Source of the DNA: Paractinoplanes tereljensis
GTDB taxonomy: Bacteria; Actinomycetota; Actinomycetes; Mycobacteriales; Micromonosporaceae
Assembly (NCBI RefSeq): GCF_016862435.1
Contig: NZ_BOMY01000048.1
Coordinates: forward strand, 124,001 to 188,000
Reading direction: 5' to 3'
Length of the DNA: 64,000 nt
Shown here: positions 16,945-25,549 of the stretch, piece by piece
How the letters are laid out: the number at the start of each line of letters is the position of its first letter
How positions within the stretch are numbered: position 1 is the stretch's first letter
Made by a program: the position numbers and the translations under genes
The notes under the pieces: generated by a model
Seen by the model: the letters and a program-made list of their open reading frames with translations, nothing else
What the model was told of the DNA's origin: nothing
The model's database searches: none

Positions 16945-17523
16945 TCAGGCCTGGCGGATGGCTTCGCCCTCGATCTCGATCTTGATCTTCTTGCCGACCA
17001 TCACGCCGCCCGACTCGAGCGCCATGTTCCAGGTCAGGCCCCAGTCCTCACGGTCGATCTCGGTGTGCGCGCTGAAACCGAAGACCCCGAAACCGTACGG
17101 GCTGGTGGTGGCGCCCTCGAACTCGACGACCAGCTCGACCGGCTTGGTCACGCCCTTGATGGTGAGCTCGCCGTCGAGGACGAACTCGGCACCGGCGTGC
17201 GACTTGATGCCCGTGCTGCGGAACTCGATGGTCGGGTACTTCTCCGACTCGAAGAAGTCGCCGCTGCGCAGGTGGTTGTCCCGGTCGACCTGGCCGGTCT
17301 CGATGCTGGCCGTGGTGATCGAGGCGGTGACGGAGGACTGCAGCGGGTCCTCGGCAATCGTGATGGTCGCGCCGGCCTCGGCAAACTGCCCGCGAACCTT
17401 GCTGACCATGAGGTGACGCGCCACGAACCCGACCCGCTTGTGCGCGGCGTCCAGCTCGTAAGTGCCGGCCGCGGGGATCTGCAGACCCTCGAACGGACGG
17501 GTGCTGGCGACGGACTCGGTCAT
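16945..17523 (-). CDS. YceI-family protein (lipocalin-like)
   Basis: 192 residues, the YceI domain filling nearly the whole protein. Hallmarks are GTYELDAAHKRVGFVARHLM, RGQFAEAGATI, HLRSGDFFESEKYP and the final GVMVGKKIKIEIEGEA. YceI proteins form a beta-barrel that binds a polyprenoid or other long lipid. There is no signal peptide, so it is cytoplasmic, as in most actinobacteria. The ATG at 17523 has AAGGAA upstream. It faces the marR gene across a 105-bp gap with a clear promoter, suggesting control by that regulator. Confidence 0.92.
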   Translation of the reverse strand: MTESVASTRPFEGLQIPAAGTYELDAAHKRVGFVARHLMVSKVRGQFAEAGATITIAEDPLQSSVTASITTASIETGQVDRDNHLRSGDFFESEKYPTIEFRSTGIKSHAGAEFVLDGELTIKGVTKPVELVVEFEGATTSPYGFGVFGFSAHTEIDREDWGLTWNMALESGGVMVGKKIKIEIEGEAIRQA

Positions 17524-17574
17524 GACTTGTTCCTTCTTTCGAGCAACGAGCGGGGATGATTGCGTGACACAGCA

Positions 17575-17605
17575 ACTATAGCGGCAGCAATATTCCGCTT
17601 GTCAA
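17575..17605 (-). promoter_or_regulatory. Predicted sigma-70-type promoter of yceI gene
   Basis: On minus, TTGACA (17600-17605) and TATAGT (17575-17580) are separated by 19 bases, about 50 bases ahead of the yceI start. The spacer GC-box pair GCGG/CCGC is an imperfect inverted repeat and could be the operator of the divergent MarR protein. The exact operator is inferred. Confidence 0.5.
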
Positions 17606-17628
17606 GTGTTTGAGGTAGGCTGTTGCCC

Positions 17629-18120
17629 GTGAGTACCGACCTGGATGACCCCCGCTTCACCGCAGCCGGCCTGTTCTCCGAGGCCTACACGGGCCTGACC
17701 GCACGTTTCGCCGCGCAGTTCGAGGAACACCGACTGTCCGCCGTCGAGTTCGAGGTGCTCATGCGCCTCGCCCGCTCGCCCGGCAGTCGCCTGCGGATGA
17801 CCGATCTGGCCGGTCAGACGTCGCTGTCCACCAGTGGGGTGACCCGCGTGGTCGACCGGATGGACCGCGACGGCCTGGTCTGTCGCGAGGCCTGCCCGAG
17901 CGACCGCCGCAGCTCCTACGCCGTGATCACCGAGGCCGGCCGCGCCCGCCTCGACCAGGTCCTCCCCGGCCACCTCGCCCTGATCCAGCAGTGGTTCATC
18001 GGGCAGCTGTCCCCGGAGCAGTTGGCCGGCATGCTCGACTCGCTGCGCACCATCCGGGACGCGGTCAACCCGTGCGCCACCGCCGGCAGCTCCGACCAGA
18101 CTGCCGTCCAGGCCGCGTAA
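17629..18120 (+). CDS. MarR-family transcriptional regulator
   Basis: 163-residue winged-helix regulator. The core (residues ~35-115) has LSAVEFEVLMRLARSPGSRLRM, the recognition segment LAGQTSLSTSGVTRVVDRM and the wing DRDGLVCREACPSDRRSSYAVIT. MarR proteins bind as dimers to palindromes and are usually released by phenolic or oxidant ligands. The start is GTG 17629, seven bases after TAGGCT, giving a probably leaderless mRNA; an in-frame TTG lies at 17623. It is divergent from yceI, its most likely target along with itself. Confidence 0.9.
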   Translation: MSTDLDDPRFTAAGLFSEAYTGLTARFAAQFEEHRLSAVEFEVLMRLARSPGSRLRMTDLAGQTSLSTSGVTRVVDRMDRDGLVCREACPSDRRSSYAVITEAGRARLDQVLPGHLALIQQWFIGQLSPEQLAGMLDSLRTIRDAVNPCATAGSSDQTAVQAA

Positions 18121-18300
18121 GACCGGCAGAAATACCGGCAGAACTGCGCCACCCGAGGGCGCAAACGGACATATCTCCTGAGTGACCGGTGCGCCCGCGG
18201 CTACTGTGATCAGCGCAAGGGGGATGCGGCGCGACCGAGGCGAACGCACGGGGCTGACGGGGGAGCCTTCGTTTTCGCCGCGTTACTGGTGGGGCGTTGC

Positions 18301-18337
18301 GACGGCCGGCGCGTGGGGGGCACGATCGCCGGCCGTC
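18301..18337 (-). terminator. Terminator of the XRE-NB-ARC-TPR gene
   Basis: Perfect 11-bp inverted repeat GACGGCCGGCG/CGCCGGCCGTC around a 15-base loop, nine bases past the stop at 18347. No long T-run. The rest of the 18121-18346 gap between these convergent genes holds nothing else I can support. Confidence 0.65.
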
Positions 18338-18346
18338 CGCGCCACA

Positions 18347-20812
18347 TCAGGGGTCAAGCGCCACGACCTGGGCGGTAATCGCCGGGCCGAGCCGGGCACG
18401 TTCACGTGCAAGCAGCGTGATTCCGCCCGACCGGCACAGGTCGGCCAACCGCCGCACCCCCGCTGCCTGCTCGTCCTGGTTCGGAGTGCTCACGATGAGC
18501 CCGACCAGCGCCTCCACCACGTCTCGCGGATCATGCGCACCGTCGTACGCCTCGGCGGCCCGGGCGAAACACTCCGCCGCGTGCTTCTGCTCGCCCTGCC
18601 GCAACGCCACCGCCGCCTCGACCACCGCGGCCGGCCCGTCCGGCGGCAGCTCGTCGGGCAGGCGCAGGCGCTCCAGGATCTCGAGCGCCTCCTCGACCTG
18701 CCCCGACTCGGCCAGCGCGAGGCCGATCGTCGCGAGCAGCCGCCGCCGGTGGTTCGGGTCGCCGACCCGGTCGAGCTCCGGGACGGCGCTGCGGCCCAGC
18801 CGCTCGGCCTCCTCCGGCCGGCCCTCGAGCCGCGCCACCTCGGCCAGGTTGGTCAGGGCCACCGCCCGCAACCGCTCCTCGCCGCACCTACTGGCCAGCT
18901 CGTCGACCGCGGCGAGCCGGCGACGCGCGGCCGCCAGGTCACCCTCGCGAATCTCGTGCCAGGTCAGGTTGTTCTCGGCGACCGCCATGTCCCGGATCTT
19001 GCCGCTGTCCCGGGCCAGGGCCAGGGCCGCTTCGCCATGCCGGCGGGCCTCGCCGTAACTACCGGTGGTCATCCACAGCGAGGCGAGCTGGTTGTGCGCG
19101 GCGAGTTGGCCGGTCAGCGAGCCGAGCCGCTCGAACTCGGCCACCGCGGCGGTCGCCGATTCGATCTCCTCGGCCCCGGCGCCGTGCTCGAGGGCCAGCT
19201 GGGCGAGACCGATCTTGGCCCAGGCCCGCAGTTCCGGGTCGGCGTTGGCGGTGCGCGGATCGTCGAGCAGGCGGCGCAGCCACTGCCGGCCGCTGACATC
19301 CCGCCCGCGGAACCGCCACCAGCGCGGAAGCGCACCGGCGATGCGCAGCGCGGTGTGCGGATCTTCGCCGGCCGCGAAGGCGATCGCGAAGCCGAGGTCA
19401 CTTGCCACATCGTCGAGGCGGGTGGCGGCGTCGGTCAGGCCGGTGCCGATCAGGTCGGGCGCGATCTGCTGGATCAGCTCGGCGACGACCCGGGCATGCC
19501 GCCGGCGGGCGTCGGTCAACTCGCCGGCCGCGACGGCCTGCTCCGCGGCATAGTCGCGCACCACGTCGAGCAGCCGGAACCGGAAGGTGCGGCGTCCGCG
19601 CACGCTGAGCAGGCCGAGTTCGAGCAGACGATCGAGCAGGTGCACGACGTCGGCGCCGTCGGTCTGGGTGCCGGCGGTCATCTGCTCGGCGAGCACCAAC
19701 GACCAGCGGTGCTGGAACATCGCCAGCCGGCGCAGCGCGTGCTGCTCACCCGGGTTGAGCAGGCGATAACTGGCGGCCACGGCTTCGCGCAGCGAGACCA
19801 CACCATCCGGCGAGCTGGACGGCCGGTCCAGATCGAGCACGCGGTCGCCGTACCGATCGAGGATCTCGGGGATGGTCAGGACGCGGCCGCGGGCCGCGGC
19901 CAGCTCGATGGCCAGCGGAATGCCGCCGAGGCGGCGGACCAGAATGGCAAGCGGCGCGACCTCATCGGGCTCCAGCTCGGTGTGGCGCACCCGGCCAAGA
20001 CGTTCCAGAAAGAGACCCACCGCCGGGTACGCCGAGATTGCCGCGATCGTGTTGCTCGTCTCGGGCGGCGGCGCGACCAGCGGGGCGAGCGGCCAGACGC
20101 GTTCGACCGGCAGCCCGACCGGATGCCGGCCGGTGGCCAGGAACCGCATCGAGGGAATCCGGTCGAGCAGTCGGCTGAGCGCCTCGGCGCCGGCCTCGGG
20201 CGCACGCTCCACCGCGTCGACGAAGACCAGGGCGGCCCGGTCGGCGAAGTGGCCGAGCAGGTCGTCGGCGCGGCCCACGCCGAACACCGCCGCGATGACG
20301 CTGAGCATCTCGCCGGCCGACGAGCCCTCGGTGATCACGATGCCGGCCACGCCACCCGGATAGGCCGCGGCCGCCCGGTGCGACACGGTCAGGCCGAGGC
20401 TGGTCTTGCCGACGCCGGCGATGCCGACGAGGGTCACCCCGCGCGGGCCGTCGGGATCGGTGAGTCGGGCGACCAGTTCGGCGACGTCGGAGTCGCGGCC
20501 GATCAACTCGGCCGACGGCGGCATCTGCTGGAACGCGGTCGGCGGCAGCGGTTCCTCGGCGTGCTGACCGCGGGCGGCGGCGAGAAATGCCTCCCGCTCG
20601 GTGCCGGCCAGACCGAGAGCCGCGGCGAGCAGCTCGACGGTGGTGCGCTGCGGGCGGGAGGCGCGACCGCGCTCGAGGTCACGGACCGTCCGGACCCCGA
20701 TCGCTGCGCGAGCGGCCAATTCTTCCTGGGTCAGCTTGGCCTGGAGACGGTGCCGGCGCAGCACGATGTCGAAGCCAGAGCCACCCTGGCCCGCGCCCCC
20801 ATCTGCCGCCAT
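18347..20812 (-). CDS. XRE / NB-ARC (STAND) / TPR regulator
   Basis: 821-residue signal-transduction ATPase. Residues ~12-75 form an XRE helix-turn-helix (RRHRLQAKLTQEELAARA, GVRTVRDLERGRASRPQ). Residues ~100-420 are the NB-ARC/STAND ATPase: Walker A GIAGVGKTSLG, Walker B AALVFVDAVE, sensor-like FLATGRHPVGL and GGIPLAIELAA. The winged-helix region follows, and residues ~440-821 are TPR-like helices with frequent LARDSGKI, ALTNLAEVARLEGR and GLALAESGQVEEALE units. Proteins of this build are kept as closed monomers and oligomerise on ligand binding to switch transcription. ATG 20812 lies six bases after TAGGTT, a leaderless layout. The neighbouring genes do not reveal a target. Confidence 0.88.
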   Translation of the reverse strand: MAADGGAGQGGSGFDIVLRRHRLQAKLTQEELAARAAIGVRTVRDLERGRASRPQRTTVELLAAALGLAGTEREAFLAAARGQHAEEPLPPTAFQQMPPSAELIGRDSDVAELVARLTDPDGPRGVTLVGIAGVGKTSLGLTVSHRAAAAYPGGVAGIVITEGSSAGEMLSVIAAVFGVGRADDLLGHFADRAALVFVDAVERAPEAGAEALSRLLDRIPSMRFLATGRHPVGLPVERVWPLAPLVAPPPETSNTIAAISAYPAVGLFLERLGRVRHTELEPDEVAPLAILVRRLGGIPLAIELAAARGRVLTIPEILDRYGDRVLDLDRPSSSPDGVVSLREAVAASYRLLNPGEQHALRRLAMFQHRWSLVLAEQMTAGTQTDGADVVHLLDRLLELGLLSVRGRRTFRFRLLDVVRDYAAEQAVAAGELTDARRRHARVVAELIQQIAPDLIGTGLTDAATRLDDVASDLGFAIAFAAGEDPHTALRIAGALPRWWRFRGRDVSGRQWLRRLLDDPRTANADPELRAWAKIGLAQLALEHGAGAEEIESATAAVAEFERLGSLTGQLAAHNQLASLWMTTGSYGEARRHGEAALALARDSGKIRDMAVAENNLTWHEIREGDLAAARRRLAAVDELASRCGEERLRAVALTNLAEVARLEGRPEEAERLGRSAVPELDRVGDPNHRRRLLATIGLALAESGQVEEALEILERLRLPDELPPDGPAAVVEAAVALRQGEQKHAAECFARAAEAYDGAHDPRDVVEALVGLIVSTPNQDEQAAGVRRLADLCRSGGITLLARERARLGPAITAQVVALDP

Positions 20813-20918
20813 GGTCCGAACCTATGCACGTGGGAGCATACGGGCGAGCAGACATCCAACCCTGTCGGAAAGCGGACGGATCTCTGGTCCCGATTCGCCC
20901 GATGTGTCCATTGTGCCG

Positions 20919-22076
20919 TTACAGACCGAGACCTCGGGCGATGAGCATGCGCTGCACCTCGGAGGTGCCCTCGCCGATCTCGAGGATCTTGGCGTCGCGG
21001 TAGAAGCGGCCCACCGGCGACTCGTTCATGAAGCCGTAGCCACCGTGCACCTGCGTTGCGTACCGACTGTTCTCCATGGCGGCGTTGCTGGCGTTGAGCT
21101 TCGCGATCGCCGCGTACCGCTTGAAGTCCTCACCGGCGAGCATCCGGGCCGCGGCGTCGTAGTAGCCGAGCCGGGCCGTGTGCGCCCGCAGATCCATGTC
21201 CGCGATCATGAACTGGATCGCCTGGTAGTTGCCGATCGGGCGGCCGAACGCGACGCGCTCCTTGGAGTACTTGACCGACTCGTCGACGCAGCCCTGGGCC
21301 AGGCCGACGGCGAGCGCCGCGATCGCGATCCGGCCCTCGTCGAGGATGCGCAGGAACTGGGCGAAGCCGCGGCCCCGCACGCCGAGCAGGTTGGCGGCCG
21401 GCACCCGCACGTCGTCGAAGGACAGCTCGTGGGTGTCCGACGCGCACCAGCCGACCTTGGAGTAACCGGGTGCCACCGCGAAGCCGGGTGTGCCGGCCGG
21501 GACGATGATCGTGGAGAGTTCCTTGGAGCCGTCCGGGTTGGTGCCGGTCGCGGCCATCACGGTGACCAGCCGGGTGATGTCGGTGCCGGAATTGGTGATG
21601 AACGCCTTGGCCCCGTTGATCACCCACTCGCCGGTCGACTCGTCGAGCACCGCGCGGGTGGTGATCGCACCCGCGTCGGAGCCGGAGCCGGGCTCGGTGA
21701 GTCCGAACGCGGCCAGCCCTTCGCCGCTGGTCAGCTGGGGTAGCCACTGCTTCTTCTGCTCGGGTGTGCCGTACCGGTAGATCGGCATAAGGCCCAGCGA
21801 GACCCCGGCCTCGAGGGTGACGGCGAGCGAGCTGTCCACTCTGGCCAGCTCTTCCAGGGCGATGCAGAGGGTGAAGTAGTCACCGCCCATGCCACCGAAG
21901 TTCTCCGGGAACGGCAGCCCGAACAGGCCCATCTTGCCCATCTGCCGGACCAGGTCGTACGGAAAAGTCTTGTGTTCGTAATGCTCGCCGATCACCGGCG
22001 CGACCTGCTCCTGAGCGAAGTCGCGCACGCTCGCGCGCAGCGCCTCCTGCTCCTCGTCGAGCCGGAAGTCGACCAT
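20919..22076 (-). CDS. acdH: Acyl-CoA dehydrogenase (AcdH-like, branched-chain)
   Basis: FAD-dependent alpha,beta-dehydrogenase of acyl-CoA, 385 residues and complete. Motifs: FGLTEPGSGSDAGA (FAD/substrate), GCVDESVKYSKERVAFGRPI, QVHGGYGFMNES and IGEGTSEVQRMLIA. A glutamate stands at the position used as catalytic base in SCAD/MCAD (residue 369). Isovaleryl-CoA dehydrogenases of the eukaryotic type lack it there, so this resembles Streptomyces AcdH, which serves several branched acyl-CoAs. It lies 12 bases downstream of the carboxylase beta gene with its own GGAG site, in one operon. A role in leucine/valine/isoleucine breakdown is inferred from that operon and the nearby HMG-CoA lyase. Confidence 0.92.
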   Translation of the reverse strand: MVDFRLDEEQEALRASVRDFAQEQVAPVIGEHYEHKTFPYDLVRQMGKMGLFGLPFPENFGGMGGDYFTLCIALEELARVDSSLAVTLEAGVSLGLMPIYRYGTPEQKKQWLPQLTSGEGLAAFGLTEPGSGSDAGAITTRAVLDESTGEWVINGAKAFITNSGTDITRLVTVMAATGTNPDGSKELSTIIVPAGTPGFAVAPGYSKVGWCASDTHELSFDDVRVPAANLLGVRGRGFAQFLRILDEGRIAIAALAVGLAQGCVDESVKYSKERVAFGRPIGNYQAIQFMIADMDLRAHTARLGYYDAAARMLAGEDFKRYAAIAKLNASNAAMENSRYATQVHGGYGFMNESPVGRFYRDAKILEIGEGTSEVQRMLIARGLGL

Positions 22077-22088
22077 GTCCCTCTCCTG

Positions 22089-23621
22089 TCAGACGGGCGT
22101 GACGCCGTGCCGGCGCCGGGAAAAGCTGCGGTCCTTGGTGCGCGCGGCGGCGATCCGCCGGCCTATTTCGGTGCGAAGCTGGTCGGGCTCGACGACCGTG
22201 TCCACGACCAGCTCGCTGGCCAGGCGCATGATGTCGATGTCCTGTTCGTATTCGGCGCGGCGAGCTGCGACGAACGCGGCCCGTTCCTCGTCGGTCGGCA
22301 GCGCGGCGATCTTGTTGGCGTAGACCGCGTTGACCGCGGCCTCGGCACCCATCACCGCGATCTTGGCGGTGGGCAGGGCGATCGTGGCGTCCGGGTCGAA
22401 GCCGGGGCCGGCCATGGCGTAAAGGCCCGCGCCGTACGCCTTGCGGACCACCACGCAGATCTTCGGCACCGTGGCCTCGGAGACCGCGGTGATCATCTTG
22501 GCGCCGTGCCGGATGATGCCCTGTTTCTCCACCGCCGAGCCGACCATGAAGCCGGGCACGTCGGACAGGAAGATCAGCGGCACGTTGAACGCGTCGCACA
22601 GCTGGATGAAGCGGGTCGCCTTGTCGGCCGAGTCGACGAAGAGCACACCGCCCTTGAACATCGAGTTGTTGCCGAGCACCCCGACGACCTCGCCGTTCAG
22701 CCGAGCGAAGCCGACCGTCAGTTCCCGGGCCCACAACGCGTGGATCTCGAAGAAAGAATCCTTGTCGACCAGGCCTTTCACGTACCGCCGCATGTCGAAA
22801 GCCTGGCGCTCACTCGCCGGAACCAGCGCGGCCAGATCGACCGACGCCTGGCCCTCGGGGGCCTGCACCGCAGGCGGTTTCTGCTGCCAGTTGGCCGGCA
22901 GATAAGAAAGGTAGCGACGGACCGTGTCGAGCGCCTCGGGCTCGGTCTTGCAGAGGAAGTGACCGACGCCGGACTCGGCGCAGTGCACTCGGGCCCCGCC
23001 CATCGCCTCGAGCGTCGTCTTCTCGCCGGTGACCATCTCGACCATGCGGTCGGAGCCCAGGTACATACTCGCGTTGCCCTCGACCATGATCACGACATCG
23101 CAGAACGCCGGGATGTAGGCGCCACCGGCGGCGGACGGGCCGAACAGCGCGCACACCTGCGGGATCGAGCCGGACGCCCGGACCTGGGTGTGGAAGATCT
23201 TGCCGGCGCCGCGGCGGCCGGGGAACAGGTCGACCTGGTCGGTGATGCGGGCGCCGGCCGAGTCGACCAGATAGACCATCGGAACGCCGTATTCGTAGGC
23301 GCGTTCGATGATTCGGATGATCTTTTCGACCGTGCGGGCTCCCCAGGAACCGGCCTTGACCGTGGAGTCGTTGGCCATCAGGCAGACGTCGCGGCCGTCG
23401 ATGCGGGCGGTTCCGGTGATCACGCCGTCGGCGGGCAATCCGTCGGCCAGACTGTTGGCGTAGAGACCGTCCTCGACGAAGGAGTCGTCGTCGACCAGCA
23501 GGGCGATGCGCTCGCGGGCGAACAGCTTGCCCTTGGCCGCGTTGGCCGTGTGGTAACGCTCTGCGCCGCCGGCCAGCACGCGCTTGCGGACCTGCGCGAG
23601 CGACTCCTCGTCGATGGTCAA
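22089..23621 (-). CDS. accD1: Acyl-CoA carboxylase beta subunit (methylcrotonyl-type)
   Basis: Carboxyltransferase subunit of 510 residues that moves CO2 from biotin to an acyl-CoA. It contains both crotonase-like halves, with acyl-CoA pocket GPSAAGGAYIPAFCD in the N-domain and the biotin pocket GFMVGSAVEKQGIIRHGAKM and KAYGAGLYAMAGPGFDPD in the C-domain. Length and motifs fit methylcrotonyl-CoA carboxylase beta (AccD1) better than propionyl- or acetyl-CoA forms. The start is TTG 23621, with a strong AGGAGG site. Two TetR-type palindromes lie 30-60 bases upstream, and acdH follows directly. Its biotin carboxylase partner is probably the gene at 27540. Confidence 0.92.
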   Translation of the reverse strand: MTIDEESLAQVRKRVLAGGAERYHTANAAKGKLFARERIALLVDDDSFVEDGLYANSLADGLPADGVITGTARIDGRDVCLMANDSTVKAGSWGARTVEKIIRIIERAYEYGVPMVYLVDSAGARITDQVDLFPGRRGAGKIFHTQVRASGSIPQVCALFGPSAAGGAYIPAFCDVVIMVEGNASMYLGSDRMVEMVTGEKTTLEAMGGARVHCAESGVGHFLCKTEPEALDTVRRYLSYLPANWQQKPPAVQAPEGQASVDLAALVPASERQAFDMRRYVKGLVDKDSFFEIHALWARELTVGFARLNGEVVGVLGNNSMFKGGVLFVDSADKATRFIQLCDAFNVPLIFLSDVPGFMVGSAVEKQGIIRHGAKMITAVSEATVPKICVVVRKAYGAGLYAMAGPGFDPDATIALPTAKIAVMGAEAAVNAVYANKIAALPTDEERAAFVAARRAEYEQDIDIMRLASELVVDTVVEPDQLRTEIGRRIAAARTKDRSFSRRRHGVTPV

Positions 23622-23651
23622 CTCGTTCCCTCCTGAATCGCCAGGTTCCTT

Positions 23652-23679
23652 AACGGTCGTTAGAACCTGAACGATCGTT
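23652..23679 (-). promoter_or_regulatory. Two TetR-type operators ahead of accD1
   Basis: Core AACGGTCGTT (23652-23661) and perfect palindrome AACGATCGTT (23670-23679), centres 18 bases apart, in the promoter region of accD1-acdH. A third copy (AACGGCCGTT) precedes the tetR gene at 29617. The shared motif AACGnnCGTT with a flanking TTA/TAG strongly suggests control by that regulator. Confidence 0.7.
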
Positions 23680-23713
23680 AGGCTAGCGCATCCGGAGAGC
23701 GAACGGCAACGAC

Positions 23714-23750
23714 GAACGGGAGCCTCCGCCGGTTGCGGAGACTCCCGTTC
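23714..23750. terminator. Hairpin between chaplin-like gene and accD1
   Basis: GAACGGGAG (23714-23722) pairs with CTCCCGTTC (23742-23750), and inner TCCGC/GCGGA continues the stem. A GTTCTTTT run follows on plus. It lies ~110 bases past the end of the chaplin-like gene on minus and separates that unit from the carboxylase operon. Confidence 0.6.
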
Positions 23751-23863
23751 GTTCTTTTACGACCGGTGCCGTGGAGGGGCACCGGGTCTTGCTCGACGCC
23801 TCGTGGCGTCGCCAGGTCGCGCCCGGGACGGCGCTACCCGGTATTTACCGCTGTCGCCGTGGT

Positions 23864-25264
23864 TCAGCGCAGGGTGTTGAGCAGGCCCAGGCCGGCCAGC
23901 CCGGAGCTGTCGGAGAAGCCGCTGACGGTCTCGGTCAGACCGGCAACCGGGGAGGACTCGGCCTTCTTGCCCTTGGCCCGGCCGCCCTTGGCGTCGGTCT
24001 TCGAACCGGTGGCAGCGTTCTGGTTACCGGCGTAGGTGTCGTCGGTGTTGTCGTCCTGGGCCGCCGGCTCCTCGCCCTGCGGGGTGCCGTAGCCGTCGTT
24101 CGACGCCGGCTCCTCGCCCTGGGTCTGGCCGTAGCCGTTGGTCGCCGGCTCCTCGCCGCTGTCGCCCAGGTAGCTGTCGTCGTCCGGGTCCTCGCCGTTG
24201 ACACCGGCGTTGTCGTCCGGGTCCTGGCCGTGGCCATGACCGTGCCCGTGGCCGTGGCCGTGACCGCCGTCGAAGCCCCAGTCGTCGTCCTCGAAGTCGC
24301 CGCCGAAGCCACTGCCGCCGCCGAAGCCGCCGAAGTCGACGCCGTTGGCGCACGCCGCCGTCGAGCTGGCCGCGCCCAGGATGCCGAGCGAGTTACCGCA
24401 GACGTTGATCGGAACGCTGATCGGAACCGCGATCTGCGAGCCGTTCAGGATCCCGTTGTTGGCCCCGGTGAACTGACCGAACCCGCCCGGGCCGCCCTGC
24501 GCCGACTCGTTGACCGAGACCGCGCGGGAGCTGGCCGAGCCGAGGAGGGCAGCCGAGTTGCCGGAGAGGTTCACCGGCAGGCTGATCGGGGCCAGCAGCT
24601 GGGTGCCGTTCGCGATGCCGTTGTTGGCCCCGGTGACCTGCCAGCCACCCTCGGTGGTCTTGCCGCTCTCCTTCTTGAAGCTGCTCCGGCGAACGGAGAC
24701 GTTGTTCGCGCAGAGCGCCTGGGAGGACGCGCCGCCGAGGATGGCGAGCGAGTTGCCGCAGACGTTGATCGGAACGTCGACCGGGGCGTAGATCTGGGTG
24801 CCGTTCAGGAACCCGTTGTTGGCCCCGGTGAACTGGCCGTCACCCGGGAAGAAGCCCTCGGTGGTGTGCGCGCTCTCGGCGTTGGCGGCGATGGCGTTCG
24901 ACTGGGCCGAGCCGAGCACCGCGGCCGAGTTGCCGGCGATGTTCAACGGCACGCTGACCGGGAGGTAGGCCTGGGTGCCGTTGAGGATCCCGTTGTTGAC
25001 ACCGGTCGCCTGACCGCCGTGGGTGCTCTCGGTCCGGTTGAGGCCGACGGCGCGGGAGTCGGCCACGCCGAGGATGCCGAGCGAGTTGCCGACGATGTTG
25101 ACCGGGACCCGCACCGGCACCGCGATCTGGGTGCCGTTGAGGATGCCGTTGTTGGCGCCGGTCACCTGACGGGAATCGGCGTGGGCGGCGCCGCCCGGGG
25201 CGAACAGCAGGGCGCCAGCAGCCAGGACACCGACGCTCAGAGTTTTGCGAACCCAAGTCTTCAT
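23864..25264 (-). CDS. Secreted chaplin-like protein, five repeats
   Basis: 466-residue exported protein. The signal peptide spans residues 1-~29 (LSVGVLAAGALLFAPGGAAHA). Five chaplin-type units of ~40 residues follow, each of the form TGANNGxLNGTQ-xxVPVxVPxNxxGNS-xxxLGxAxS. Units 3 and 5 carry the paired cysteines of chaplins (NVCGNS and ALCA/ACA); units 1, 2 and 4 have none. After unit 5 come a Gly/Phe/Asp segment, a run of alternating His-Gly, an acidic repeat region (GEEPA) and a basic tail. No LPxTG sorting signal is seen. Chaplins assemble as amyloid-like hydrophobic films on aerial hyphae or spores. A surface-active role is inferred; the His-Gly run may bind metal. Confidence 0.85.
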   Translation of the reverse strand: MKTWVRKTLSVGVLAAGALLFAPGGAAHADSRQVTGANNGILNGTQIAVPVRVPVNIVGNSLGILGVADSRAVGLNRTESTHGGQATGVNNGILNGTQAYLPVSVPLNIAGNSAAVLGSAQSNAIAANAESAHTTEGFFPGDGQFTGANNGFLNGTQIYAPVDVPINVCGNSLAILGGASSQALCANNVSVRRSSFKKESGKTTEGGWQVTGANNGIANGTQLLAPISLPVNLSGNSAALLGSASSRAVSVNESAQGGPGGFGQFTGANNGILNGSQIAVPISVPINVCGNSLGILGAASSTAACANGVDFGGFGGGSGFGGDFEDDDWGFDGGHGHGHGHGHGHGQDPDDNAGVNGEDPDDDSYLGDSGEEPATNGYGQTQGEEPASNDGYGTPQGEEPAAQDDNTDDTYAGNQNAATGSKTDAKGGRAKGKKAESSPVAGLTETVSGFSDSSGLAGLGLLNTLR

Positions 25265-25549
25265 GGGGGAAGATGCCTTTCAGAAATGTTTCGACAAATG
25301 GTGTTACGTATTTAGTTAATGACGTTCCGGAACTGCATTTCGGGCGCAGCGGTGCCCTGGCTCTTTAGCTTCTGTCCTGACTCCGCTTTGTCGACATGCG
25401 CCAATTGCGCTTCGGTGCGGTTGCGTGATTTCAGGCGTCGTTGATTCGCCGCTTGTTCGCAAGCGGTTCGGGAATCGAGCCGGAACGCGGACACCGAAGC
25501 CGGTGCCGGCCGGTTACCAGCGGTCGGGTGGACCGCCGGACGCCATCAC

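Noticed and set aside
18182..20944. 920-codon plus-strand open frame
   Set aside because: It lies opposite the XRE-NB-ARC-TPR gene. The minus strand has intact Walker and HTH motifs; the plus frame has none and reads as low-complexity shadow.
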